A stretch of 58,962 nt of DNA from an uncultured Pseudomonadota bacterium (lineage in GTDB: Bacteria; Pseudomonadota; Alphaproteobacteria; Rs-D84): contig CADBLE010000002.1 in assembly GCA_902795435.1 (NCBI GenBank), forward strand, positions 1-58,962, read 5' to 3'. The notes under the pieces were generated by a model. That model ran no database searches. It was not told the DNA's origin and worked only from the letters and a program-made list of their open reading frames with translations. The position numbers and the translations under genes are program-made. Of the stretch, positions 8,220 to 15,898 are shown piece by piece (within the stretch, counting starts at the first letter, position 1; every line of letters starts with the position of its first letter).

Positions 8220-8264
8220 AAGTAAGCAATTCATAAAAATAATAAAAAAACAAGAAGGTAAAAT

Positions 8265-9992
8265 ATGTCTTATCCAATAGAAACAATCCGTCATTCATTG
8301 GCTCATGTTATGGCGGCAGCGGTACAAAAATTATATCCAGATGTAAAATTTGCTGGTGGTCCTGCAATTGAAAATGGTTTTTACTATGATTTTGATACAG
8401 AACACAGATTCAGCGAAGAAGATTTTGCATCTATTGAAAAAGAAATGAAGGCTTTGATTAAATCAGATGGTCGTTTTGACAGACGTGAAATCTCGCTGGA
8501 AGAAGCCAAAGAATTATTCAAAAACCAACCATACAAAATGGAATGGTTAAATGAATATGATGCCAAAGGCGAAGTTTTATCAATTTATTCTTTCCGTGAT
8601 TTTACAGATTTGTGTCGTGGTCCTCATGTTGAATCATCAAAAGATTTACCAAAAGACGGCTTTAAAATCAGAAATGTAGCAGGTGCATATTGGAAGGGTG
8701 ATTCCAAAAATAAAATGTTACAACGTATTTATGTTGATGCATTTGAAGATGCTGATAAATTAAACGCTTTCTTGAAAATGCAAGAAGAAGCGGCGGCACG
8801 TGATAACCGCAAATTGGGTAAAGATATGGATTTATTCCATTTTGAACCTGAATTTGCACCGGGTGCTGTGTTCTGGCATGACAAGGGGTATCGTATATAT
8901 CGTAAATTGATTGAATATATGCGTTCTCGTCAAGATCGTGCAGGTTATTATGAAATTTCAACACCATCTGTAATGGACAGAAGTTTATGGGAAACATCTG
9001 GACATTGGGAAAAATATGGCGCACATAATTATTCTGGTAAAACACAAGATGACCGTGTGTTCTGTATTAAACCTATGAATTGCCCGGGCAGTGTTTTGAC
9101 ATTTAAACAGGGAATTCGTTCATACCGTGATTTACCATTACGTTTGGCTGAATTTGGTAAAGTAAATAGATACGAAGCATCTGGTTCTTTGATGGGGTTG
9201 TTGCGTGTTCGTGAATTTACCCAAGATGATGCTCATATTTATTGCACACCAGAACAAATGGAATCAGAATGCATAGATGCATTGAAATTCATTTTGGATA
9301 TTTATAAAAAATTCGGTTTTGATGAAGTTAAAATCTATCTGTCAACAAGACCTGAAAAACGTATTGGTTCAGATGAAATTTGGGATTTGTGTGAAAACGC
9401 ATTGGCTCATTCTTTGCAGGAACATGGTTATGCGTATGAAATCAATCCTGGCGAAGGTGCTTTCTATGGTCCAAAATTAGAATTCGTTTTGCGTGATGCA
9501 TTGGGACGTGAATGGCAATGTGGAACAATCCAAGTTGATATGAATTTGCCAGAACGTTTTGATGTTTCTTACATTGGTGAAGATGGTGAAAAACATCGTC
9601 CAATTATGTTGCACCGTGCAATGTTGGGTTCTATTGAAAGATTCATTGGTGTATTACTTGAATCAACAGGTGGTGCATTGCCATTATGGTTATCACCAGA
9701 ACCAGTAGTAGTTGTTCCAGTATCTGAAAAATACAAAGATTATGCAGATGAAGTTGTAAAATCTTTGCAACAAAACGGAATCAACGCACGTTCAGATTTA
9801 AGAGACGAAAAAGTGAACTATAAGGTTCGTGAATTGTCTTTGGCAAAAACACCAATTATCGCTGTGGTTGGCGAAAAAGAAGTAGAAGCCAAATCTGTAA
9901 CATTACGTTATCTGGGCAAAGAAGGACAAGAAAACAAATCTTTGTCTGAATTTATTGCATACATGGTTGATGCAATTAAAATGCCTTTGTAA
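8265..9992 (+). CDS. thrS: threonyl-tRNA synthetase lacking the TGS domain
   Basis: The 575-residue enzyme charges tRNA-Thr with threonine. The ribosome site AAGAAGG precedes the ATG. The editing domain is present at the very N terminus (HSLAH at 10-14; LCRGPHV further on). It is followed by the class II catalytic core with MNCPGS (zinc-binding Cys), REFTQDDAHIYC and MLHRAMLGSIERFIGVL (motif 3), and then the anticodon-binding domain (PVVVVPVSEKYKDYADEVVKSL onward). The E. coli enzyme has about 640 residues and starts with a TGS domain of about 60, which is absent here. In the motif-2 region the usual CPGH reads CPGS. An upstream Thr-codon leader suggests attenuation control. Confidence 0.95.
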   Translation: MSYPIETIRHSLAHVMAAAVQKLYPDVKFAGGPAIENGFYYDFDTEHRFSEEDFASIEKEMKALIKSDGRFDRREISLEEAKELFKNQPYKMEWLNEYDAKGEVLSIYSFRDFTDLCRGPHVESSKDLPKDGFKIRNVAGAYWKGDSKNKMLQRIYVDAFEDADKLNAFLKMQEEAAARDNRKLGKDMDLFHFEPEFAPGAVFWHDKGYRIYRKLIEYMRSRQDRAGYYEISTPSVMDRSLWETSGHWEKYGAHNYSGKTQDDRVFCIKPMNCPGSVLTFKQGIRSYRDLPLRLAEFGKVNRYEASGSLMGLLRVREFTQDDAHIYCTPEQMESECIDALKFILDIYKKFGFDEVKIYLSTRPEKRIGSDEIWDLCENALAHSLQEHGYAYEINPGEGAFYGPKLEFVLRDALGREWQCGTIQVDMNLPERFDVSYIGEDGEKHRPIMLHRAMLGSIERFIGVLLESTGGALPLWLSPEPVVVVPVSEKYKDYADEVVKSLQQNGINARSDLRDEKVNYKVRELSLAKTPIIAVVGEKEVEAKSVTLRYLGKEGQENKSLSEFIAYMVDAIKMPL

Positions 9993-10006
9993 TAAAAACA
10001 AAAGTG

Positions 10007-10036
10007 CAGGGTGTGATTTTATTCACACCCTGTTAT
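10007..10036 (+). terminator. hairpin terminator after thrS
   Basis: A 10-bp stem, CAGGGTGTGA/TCACACCCTG with a 6-nt loop, lies 15 nt after the thrS stop. The following TTATTT is a weak T tract, so termination may be partial. Confidence 0.65.
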
Positions 10037-10054
10037 TTATGAAAGGAAATAAAT

Positions 10055-10198
10055 ATGAAAAAATTTGTATTATTGCTTGCTTTGGTTTGTGTTGGTTTAT
10101 CTGTTGCAGGTTGTGCATGTAAATGTGAAGTTGAACCAACAGTTGAATCTAATCATAAATTGATTGTTCCACCTAATTTTGGAAATATGCCAAAATAA
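10055..10198 (+). CDS. 47-residue lipoprotein
   Basis: This small gene starts with a good ribosome site (GAAAGGAAA) and encodes a lipoprotein signal peptide (VAGC, lipidated Cys 20), a Cys-rich ACKCEVE stretch and the C-terminal motif KLIVPPNFGNMPK. The tail resembles, by eye, the VPPDFGL-type motif at the end of alphaproteobacterial DUF3035/BamF lipoproteins, but it is far shorter and the resemblance may be chance. It lies between the thrS terminator and the promoter of the SPOR gene and is probably expressed by read-through. Export to the outer membrane is likely; function is unknown. Confidence 0.7.
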   Translation: MKKFVLLLALVCVGLSVAGCACKCEVEPTVESNHKLIVPPNFGNMPK

Positions 10199-10199
10199 T

Positions 10200-10228
10200 T
10201 TGGTTATTGCGTTTTTTTGTGATATAAT
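10200..10228 (+). promoter_or_regulatory. promoter of the SPOR-tatA unit
   Basis: TTGGTT (10200-10205), a 17-nt spacer and TATAAT (10223-10228) preceded by TGA form an extended -10 promoter. The same TGTGATATAAT block occurs upstream of the gene at 40893. Confidence 0.65.
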
Positions 10229-10257
10229 ATCAACATAATCAAATATGGGGGGATATT

Positions 10258-11019
10258 ATGGACCAAGAAAATATAGATTTATTAGATTTAGGCGAAGAAA
10301 ACGAAGAAGTTGATACTTTGCCAGAAGCAACGCCTTTTTCATCACCACGTCCAAAGAGACCGTGGTTGTTGATGGGATTAGGTTTTGCAGTTATCGTTTT
10401 ATCTACATGGATAATAGTTTCAAGAATCGGTTCTAATTCTGGTGCAACTGTCAGTGTTGATTTAGATACACCGGTTGCAACAGAAGAAGTTAAAACCGAA
10501 AAAGTTGCAGATTTGAAGGTTCCTGAAAAACCAGCGCCAGTAAAGGTTGCGCCTGCACCTGTTGAAAAACCAGCACCAGTTGAAAAACCTGTTGAAAATG
10601 ACGGGACACCAATTCGTGTTGTAGAAGACAGAAAAGAAGTAACATTTAATCCAGACAAGGCACCTGTTGAAAAGCCAGCACCAGTTGTACAAAAAACAAC
10701 TGCGAAACCTGTCGTAAAACCAGCAACAAAGCCAGCGACAGCAAAACCTGTACAAAAGGCCCCAGTTGCAACAGCAAATGGCAGTATTTATGTTCAATTT
10801 GGTTCTTACAGCACAAGGGCTTTGGCACAAGCAGCAGAACAAAAAATTCGTTCATCACATGCTAGTTTGTTCAATGGAAAACAATTTGTAATTTTGGCCG
10901 CCCAGGTAAAAGGTCAAACAATATACAGATTGCGTGTTCCTTTCCATTCATCAAATGATGCAAATGGTTTTTGCAGAAACGCAAAATCAGATGGTCTTGA
11001 TTGTTATGTAACAAAATAA
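10258..11019 (+). CDS. SPOR-domain membrane protein
   Basis: The product has 253 residues. An acidic cytoplasmic N terminus (1-38) is followed by one transmembrane helix (about 39-59, LLMGLGFAVIVLSTWIIV). A long Pro/Ala/Lys/Val linker with repeated EKPAPV units runs to about residue 175, and a C-terminal SPOR domain (about 176-253, IYVQFGSYSTRALAQAAEQKI ... YRLRVPFHSSNDANGFC) follows. SPOR domains bind denuded glycan strands at division sites, so the protein may act like FtsN or DamX in septation, but this cannot be specified. The ribosome site is GGGGGGA. The tatA gene follows 14 nt downstream, as in many alphaproteobacteria where a SPOR protein lies near tat genes. Confidence 0.85.
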   Translation: MDQENIDLLDLGEENEEVDTLPEATPFSSPRPKRPWLLMGLGFAVIVLSTWIIVSRIGSNSGATVSVDLDTPVATEEVKTEKVADLKVPEKPAPVKVAPAPVEKPAPVEKPVENDGTPIRVVEDRKEVTFNPDKAPVEKPAPVVQKTTAKPVVKPATKPATAKPVQKAPVATANGSIYVQFGSYSTRALAQAAEQKIRSSHASLFNGKQFVILAAQVKGQTIYRLRVPFHSSNDANGFCRNAKSDGLDCYVTK

Positions 11020-11033
11020 AAAAAGGGTAAAAA

Positions 11034-11204
11034 ATGAGATTCGGAATTTGGGAAATTCTTTTAATTGCTCTGTTGGTTGTGATTCTTTTTGGTGGTGCAA
11101 GAATTATTCCTCAAACTGCAAAAAGTATCGCAGAAGCAATAAAAGTTTTCAAAACAGAAGAAAAGAAACCTGTTAAGAAAACAGTAAAAAAGAAATCTAA
11201 ATAA
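11034..11204 (+). CDS. tatA: twin-arginine translocase subunit TatA
   Basis: This 56-residue protein has the TatA/E architecture: the short N-terminal MRFGIWEILLIALLVVILFG transmembrane helix, an FGG hinge-like turn (residues 19-21), an amphipathic helix (GARIIPQTAKSIAEAIKVFK) and a Lys-rich tail. TatA oligomers form the pathway by which folded Tat substrates cross the inner membrane, with TatB and TatC encoded separately at 19.2-20.2 kb. It is shorter than most TatA proteins (about 70-90 residues). It sits 14 nt after the SPOR gene and ends in a bidirectional terminator. Confidence 0.88.
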   Translation: MRFGIWEILLIALLVVILFGGARIIPQTAKSIAEAIKVFKTEEKKPVKKTVKKKSK

Positions 11205-11206
11205 AA

Positions 11207-11236
11207 AAATAACCACCAATTTTGGTGGTTATTTTT
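11207..11236. terminator. bidirectional terminator between tatA and the dksA-like gene
   Basis: AAATAACCACC pairs with GGTGGTTATTT around a short AT loop. The stem is flanked by an A tract and a T tract, so it serves both convergent genes. Confidence 0.85.
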
Positions 11237-11670
11237 TAGTTTTGTTTACGTTGTTCGTATTCTTCTTGTTCTTCAACGGTCATTGTTGCCAATGGACGTG
11301 CCAACATTCTTTGTAATCCGATTTCATCACCAGAAATAATGCTGAAACCATAGGTGCCATTTTCAAGGCGTTCAATCGCAGCATTTATTTTTTGTAATAA
11401 ATTATTATTACGTTCGGACATACGTAAATTCATTGTGATTTCTTGCTCAGCAGTTGCCTGGTCTTGTTCGTCACCAACACCTGCAGAATCATTTTTTTCT
11501 GCCAAACGAACATCATTTAATACTGTGTCACGGTCACTGAGTAATTCTTCACGTTGTGCAGATAATATTTTATAGAAATATGCCAATTGTTCAGGACACA
11601 TATAAGGTTCTGATTTTTTTGGAACATATTTATCGTCCAAGACGATATTTTTGAAATTCTTTTTTGCCAT
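11236..11670 (-). CDS. DksA-family protein without zinc-finger cysteines
   Basis: The 144-residue protein keeps the DksA outline: YMCPEQLAYFYKIL at the N terminus, a coiled coil, the tip motif DEQDQA (D67, D70 and A72, the residues used to act on RNA polymerase), GTYGFSIISGDEIG and the ARPLAT signature. The four cysteines that normally hold zinc read S110, S113, T131 and E134, so the globular domain has no zinc site; the single Cys is at 25. DksA with ppGpp tunes rRNA and amino-acid promoters by entering the secondary channel of RNA polymerase. A zinc-independent variant is inferred, analogous to but more extreme than DksA2 of Pseudomonas. It is 1 nt from trxA. Confidence 0.85.
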   Translation of the reverse strand: MAKKNFKNIVLDDKYVPKKSEPYMCPEQLAYFYKILSAQREELLSDRDTVLNDVRLAEKNDSAGVGDEQDQATAEQEITMNLRMSERNNNLLQKINAAIERLENGTYGFSIISGDEIGLQRMLARPLATMTVEEQEEYEQRKQN

Positions 11671-11671
11671 T

Positions 11672-11992
11672 TTATGCAGCCTTTAATTCATTTATCCATT
11701 GGATAACTGTTTCTTCGTCCATTAAACCAGTGCGTGCTTCTTTCAATTCGCCATTTACAAAAGCAAGTATGCTTGGGATACTGCGAATACCAAATTTAGC
11801 AGGTGTTTTTCGGTTTACATCATCTATTTCAAATTTTACGAAATTCACATCTTTAACAGTTTCTGATACAGATTCAAATATTGGACCAAACATCTGGCAA
11901 GGACCACACCATGCTGCCCAGAAATCTACCAGTGTTATACCGTCAGAAATCATGGATTCAAATGTTTCATCATTTGCGTGTTGTAAAGCCAT
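11672..11992 (-). CDS. trxA: thioredoxin
   Basis: The 106-residue protein is a classical thioredoxin, a cytoplasmic disulfide reductase. The active site is WCGPC (Cys 29 and Cys 32), preceded by VDFWAA and followed by the cis-proline loop RSIPSILAF. I chose the ATG at 11992 because it has an AAGGAG site 7-8 nt upstream and gives normal thioredoxin length; a longer frame to 12100 would overlap the divergent sufS. The gene is followed after 1 nt by the dksA-like gene on the same strand, so the two form an operon. Confidence 0.93.
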   Translation of the reverse strand: MALQHANDETFESMISDGITLVDFWAAWCGPCQMFGPIFESVSETVKDVNFVKFEIDDVNRKTPAKFGIRSIPSILAFVNGELKEARTGLMDEETVIQWINELKAA

Positions 11993-12066
11993 CTTTTTTC
12001 TCCTTCTGTTGTTGATATTTTGTAAGAGTTTATTATAATCATAGCAAAAATCAAGAGAAAAACGAC

Positions 12067-13191
12067 ATGAAAAAATTCGTTTATATGGACGCAAGTGCAA
12101 GTTGGCTGAAAAATCAATCAGTAATAGATGCTGAGGTTGATTTTCTGGCTAATTCTTATGCTAATGCCGGACGTGGTATATGTGCCAGGGCGGGGTTGGT
12201 TGATAAAAAAATCATGGACGCCAGAAAAACTGTTGCTGAATTTATAAATGCAGAACCGAATCAGATTATTTTTACATCTGGTGCAACAGACGGATTGAAT
12301 CGAGTTGTCAATATTTTGACAAGCCAACCATGGTACAGAGAAATGTCAACATTTGCGGTGTCTGATTTAGATCATCACAGTGCCAGATTGCCATGGGAAA
12401 ATTTATTACATGAAGGTAAAATCAGACAAGAATTTGTTTGTGAATTAGATGAAGATTTTAATATAAAAACAGATTCAATTCCAAATGTTGATTTTTTAAT
12501 TATAACCGCTATGTCAAATGTGTTGGGTAATAAACAAAATGTAAAAGAAATTGTACGTGTTGCCCGTGAAAAAAATCCAAATGTGATAACCATTGTTGAT
12601 GCGGCACAATATGTGGCACATGAAAAAATAGATGTGAAAGATTGGAATTGTGATTTCTTGTGTTTTTCGGGACATAAAATTGGTGCGGATACTGGTGTTG
12701 GTGTTCTGTATATCAGGGACGCTGATAAATATTATCCTGAAAAATTTGGTGGCGGTATGGTAAGCAAGGTTATCAGCGGTGAAGAATCCCGTTGGATATT
12801 GTATTCATCACCTGAAAAATTTGAGGCAGGAACATTGCCTTTGACCCAGATAATTGGTTTGGAGACCGCTATCAAAGAATTGAAAAATTGGAACGGTGGC
12901 AAAGATTTAACAAATTATATATATCAAGAATTATCAAAAATAAATTCTGTAAAACTGCTTACAAAACCGGATTCACCGATTATCAGTTTTGTTATAGATG
13001 GTATGCATGTTCTGGATTTTGGTGTATTGGTTGGCGCACATGATATTTGTGTTCGTGTTGGTAACATGTGTGCAAGTTGGATACATAAAAAATTAAATAT
13101 AGATGGTTCAATTCGTATATCTGTGGGGCCATGGAATACAATGGATGATGCGGAATATGTAATTGAAACGATAAAAGGTATTGTAAAATAA
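12067..13191 (+). CDS. sufS: cysteine desulfurase (SufS-like)
   Basis: The 374-residue PLP enzyme removes sulfur from cysteine for Fe-S cluster assembly. Visible class V aminotransferase features are FTSGATDGLNRVV, the PLP-contact region VDAAQYVAHEKID, and FSGHKIGADTGVGVLY with the Schiff-base Lys 204 (after His 203). The catalytic Cys 335 is in RVGNMCASW, matching the short active-site loop of SufS-type (group II) enzymes that need SufE. It is somewhat shorter than E. coli SufS (406). It is followed after 1 nt by sufT and then sufE, a sulfur-mobilising operon. sufBC lie separately at 34.5-36.5 kb. Confidence 0.9.
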   Translation: MKKFVYMDASASWLKNQSVIDAEVDFLANSYANAGRGICARAGLVDKKIMDARKTVAEFINAEPNQIIFTSGATDGLNRVVNILTSQPWYREMSTFAVSDLDHHSARLPWENLLHEGKIRQEFVCELDEDFNIKTDSIPNVDFLIITAMSNVLGNKQNVKEIVRVAREKNPNVITIVDAAQYVAHEKIDVKDWNCDFLCFSGHKIGADTGVGVLYIRDADKYYPEKFGGGMVSKVISGEESRWILYSSPEKFEAGTLPLTQIIGLETAIKELKNWNGGKDLTNYIYQELSKINSVKLLTKPDSPIISFVIDGMHVLDFGVLVGAHDICVRVGNMCASWIHKKLNIDGSIRISVGPWNTMDDAEYVIETIKGIVK

Positions 13192-13192
13192 C

Positions 13193-13507
13193 ATGTCAGA
13201 TATTCGTGAAAATATTATTGCTGAAATCAAGAAAGTTTATGACCCTGAAATACCTGTGAATGTTTGGGATTTGGGCTTGATTTACAATATTGATATCCAA
13301 CAAGACAAAGTTGTAATAGAGATGACCTTTACCAGTCCGACATGTCCAATGATGGAAGATATCTTGAACCAGGTTAAAACAAATGTGGAATCTGTCGTAA
13401 ATGGAAAAAGTGTTGAAATGAAGTTGGTTTGGGAACCGATTTGGGATTTGTCACGTATGTCAGACGAAGCACGTGCACAACTTGATTTAACAGAGCAGGG
13501 GTGGTAG
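13193..13507 (+). CDS. sufT: SufT-type DUF59/MIP18 protein
   Basis: The 104-residue protein belongs to the MIP18/DUF59 family used in Fe-S cluster maturation. Family motifs are VYDPEIPVNVWDLGLIY, VIEMTFTSPTCPMMEDI with the conserved Cys, and VWEPIWDLSRMSDEARAQL at the end. The family assists transfer or assembly of Fe-S clusters, although its chemistry is not settled. It sits 1 nt after sufS and its stop overlaps a GTG just upstream of the sufE start, so the three are translated together. Confidence 0.9.
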   Translation: MSDIRENIIAEIKKVYDPEIPVNVWDLGLIYNIDIQQDKVVIEMTFTSPTCPMMEDILNQVKTNVESVVNGKSVEMKLVWEPIWDLSRMSDEARAQLDLTEQGW

Positions 13508-13509
13508 AG

Positions 13510-13872
13510 ATGAATTTCCAAGAAATACAAAATGCTTTCAGTTTATGTGAAGATGATGTTTCCAAACTTGAAATGGTTATGGATATTGGAAAAACTTTGC
13601 AGGAAATACCTGAAAATGCAGAATGTAGTGAAATATTGGGGTGTACATCTTTTGTAAAAATTTGCAGACATGAAAATAAATTTTATGGTTATGCTGATTC
13701 TGGTATGGTGCGCGGAATTGTTGCAATAATGTTGGCCATGGTTGATGGAAAAACAGTGGAAGAAATAAAAAAATTTGATTTATCTGGTGAATTTGCAAAA
13801 TTGCATCTCAATTTTGGTGCGTCCAGATTAAATGGTATTCAATCTATGATTAATTTTTTCAAGAATTTATGA
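13510..13872 (+). CDS. sufE: SufE-like sulfur acceptor
   Basis: The 120-residue protein accepts persulfide sulfur from SufS. The acceptor Cys 45 lies in EILGCTSFVKI, equivalent to the GCxS loop of SufE, and the C-terminal part includes VRGIVAIMLAMVDGKTVEEI and FGASRLNGIQSM, both family features. I prefer the ATG at 13510, since the AGGGG site is at proper distance; a GTG at 13501 would have no spacing to that site. It is the last gene of sufS-sufT-sufE. Confidence 0.88.
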   Translation: MNFQEIQNAFSLCEDDVSKLEMVMDIGKTLQEIPENAECSEILGCTSFVKICRHENKFYGYADSGMVRGIVAIMLAMVDGKTVEEIKKFDLSGEFAKLHLNFGASRLNGIQSMINFFKNL

Positions 13873-13901
13873 TATTATTATGGGTATAGAGGGAATGTGT
13901 T

Positions 13902-14192
13902 ATGCAAGATGATGAAAAAATGTTTAATATCGGTTGGATTTCACTGGTTGTTGTGGTTGGTTTGGTCGCTTTTTTACAGGTGTGCTATCGCGAACAAAAC
14001 AGAAATGTCAGAAATGTTCGTAATGAAATTGAAAATACCAAACATGAACTTGAAATTGCAGAAACAAAATTTTCTACATTGTCTTCATCCGATTCGTTAA
14101 GAAATTCTGTGACTGGAATCAACCCAAAGGCAACGGTTGTTTCTTTCAGTAAAACTGTTCATATAGATGAAATACCAATGGTGCAAGAATAA
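13902..14192 (+). CDS. ftsL: FtsL-like division protein
   Basis: The 96-residue protein has a short cytoplasmic N terminus, one transmembrane helix (about 11-29, GWISLVVVVGLVAFLQVCY) and a predicted coiled coil (about 33-62, RNVRNVRNEIENTKHELEIAETK). This topology, plus the location directly before ftsI with overlapping stop and start (TAATG), fits FtsL, the bitopic partner of FtsB and FtsQ in the divisome. FtsL proteins are poorly conserved in sequence, so the call rests on topology and position. The AGAGGGA ribosome site is good. mraZ and rsmH, the usual upstream genes, are absent. Confidence 0.65.
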   Translation: MQDDEKMFNIGWISLVVVVGLVAFLQVCYREQNRNVRNVRNEIENTKHELEIAETKFSTLSSSDSLRNSVTGINPKATVVSFSKTVHIDEIPMVQE

Positions 14193-15853
14193 TGAGCTTT
14201 ATTGTCGGCAAAGATGTTTTACCACACGAATATAATACAGCACGTGTTTATAATAATAATACGGCCGTTCGGTTGAAGTGGTTGATGTGGTTTGTTATGG
14301 TTCTTTTTGCTTTGTTTACGGTGCGCACTTTACAATTGGCATTGGAACCAAGTGAATATGTTCATTATGGACTAAACACAAATGATGTTGAAAGACGTGC
14401 AGATATCGTTGATAGAAATGGTGTTGTTTTGGCCAAGAGTGTTAAATCTGGAAACATAAAACTGTATCCACCAAAGGTAAAAGACAAAGATAAAAATGCA
14501 GTTGCAAAAGTAATCAGTGATATTGTTCCAATGGAATACAGTTTTTCAGATGCACTGGCAATTGTAAATTCTGGTAAAAGTGGTGTTTATATAAAAAAGC
14601 GCGCCAGCGAAGACCAGATAAACAAATTCCGTCTTGCACATAAAAAATATGACTGCTTTGAAATAGAACAATATACAATTCGCAGATATCCACAAAAGAA
14701 TATTTTTGCACATGTTATTGGTTTTTCTGGTAAAGACGAAGGATTGGAAGGTGTTGAAAAAACATTTAACAAATATTTAACTGAAAATAATGATGCGTTG
14801 AAATTATCTATAGACGCCAGGGTGCAAAATATATTCCATGAAAAATTATCTATAGCAATGAATAAATTTAGTGCAAAAGGTGCGCTGGGTATGATGATGA
14901 AGGCCAGCACCGGTGAAATGATAGCAATGGTTCAATTGCCTGATTATGATCCGAATAATATAAAATCATCATCTGCAGAAACTCGTCGTTCAAAATTATT
15001 GCGTGATAATTTTGAAATGGGTTCTGTATTCAAAATATTTAATACAGCGATGGCGTATGAAAATGGTTTGGAAAACAATGTGTATGATGTTTCCAAGCCG
15101 TATCCAATCAGGGATAAATATAATCGTGTTGTTCATAATATCAAAGATATAGACAGTTTTTATCGTGATATAAAAAAGGGTAAGAAAAAACCAAGAATGA
15201 GTACGCCTGAAATTATGTTGCATTCTTGTAATACGGGCAGTGCGCAATTGGCACTTGAGTTTCCAGCAAATACCCAGAAAGAATTTTTCCATAGAATTCA
15301 TTTTGATAAACCTATAAGTTTTGATTTTGGTAAAACAGAAACCGCAATAATGCAACAACATTGGGGACCAGTGGAAAAAGCAACTGCATCTTTTGGACAC
15401 GGGGTTTCTGTAACGCCTATGCATTTATTATTGGGTGTAAACGCAATGACAAACGGTGGTTATTTTATATATCCAACATTATTAAAACGTGGTATTGGTG
15501 CAATAAAAGGTGAAAAGGTTTTAGATTCTGAAATATCTGCTCATTTACGAAATATTATGTATCGTGTTGCAGAAGAAACAACCGCACAAAAGGCACGCGT
15601 TCCAGGAATTAAAGTAGGCGGAAAGACAGGGACTGCTGAAAAAAGACACAAAGACGGAACAACTGATAAAACCAGAAACGCAACAGTTTTTGTAGGAATA
15701 TTCCCAGTTGAAGCACCACAATATGTCATTATGATTATGTTGGACGAACCGCACGGAACAACAGAGACCGGTGGTTGGAAAACAGCATCTTGGAATGCGG
15801 TGCCAACAGCGGGCGCTATATTAAATGAAATCATGCCATTGCTATTTGAGTAA
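14192..15853 (+). CDS. ftsI: peptidoglycan D,D-transpeptidase FtsI (PBP3)
   Basis: The 553-residue protein cross-links septal peptidoglycan. A cytoplasmic N terminus and one membrane anchor (about 30-50) precede the dimerisation part (ADIVDRNGVVLAKS) and the transpeptidase domain. The catalytic motifs are SVFK (Ser 278 and Lys 281), SCN (345-347) and KTG (478-480). SVFK, the SxN motif and KTGTAEK are all intact, so it should be active and bind beta-lactams. It overlaps the ftsL-like gene and no murE follows, so the division and cell-wall cluster is broken up here. Confidence 0.93.
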   Translation: MSFIVGKDVLPHEYNTARVYNNNTAVRLKWLMWFVMVLFALFTVRTLQLALEPSEYVHYGLNTNDVERRADIVDRNGVVLAKSVKSGNIKLYPPKVKDKDKNAVAKVISDIVPMEYSFSDALAIVNSGKSGVYIKKRASEDQINKFRLAHKKYDCFEIEQYTIRRYPQKNIFAHVIGFSGKDEGLEGVEKTFNKYLTENNDALKLSIDARVQNIFHEKLSIAMNKFSAKGALGMMMKASTGEMIAMVQLPDYDPNNIKSSSAETRRSKLLRDNFEMGSVFKIFNTAMAYENGLENNVYDVSKPYPIRDKYNRVVHNIKDIDSFYRDIKKGKKKPRMSTPEIMLHSCNTGSAQLALEFPANTQKEFFHRIHFDKPISFDFGKTETAIMQQHWGPVEKATASFGHGVSVTPMHLLLGVNAMTNGGYFIYPTLLKRGIGAIKGEKVLDSEISAHLRNIMYRVAEETTAQKARVPGIKVGGKTGTAEKRHKDGTTDKTRNATVFVGIFPVEAPQYVIMIMLDEPHGTTETGGWKTASWNAVPTAGAILNEIMPLLFE

Positions 15854-15861
15854 TTTTAGAT

Positions 15862-15867
15862 TATAAT
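15862..15867 (+). promoter_or_regulatory. -10 element upstream of recJ
   Basis: A perfect TATAAT lies 9 nt after the ftsI stop and 31 nt before the GTG start of recJ. No clear -35 is visible. It could start the recJ-nrnA-lolA-tatBC unit. Confidence 0.45.
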
Positions 15868-15898
15868 CACTAGTGACAATAAAAAAAAGAGTGATAGC

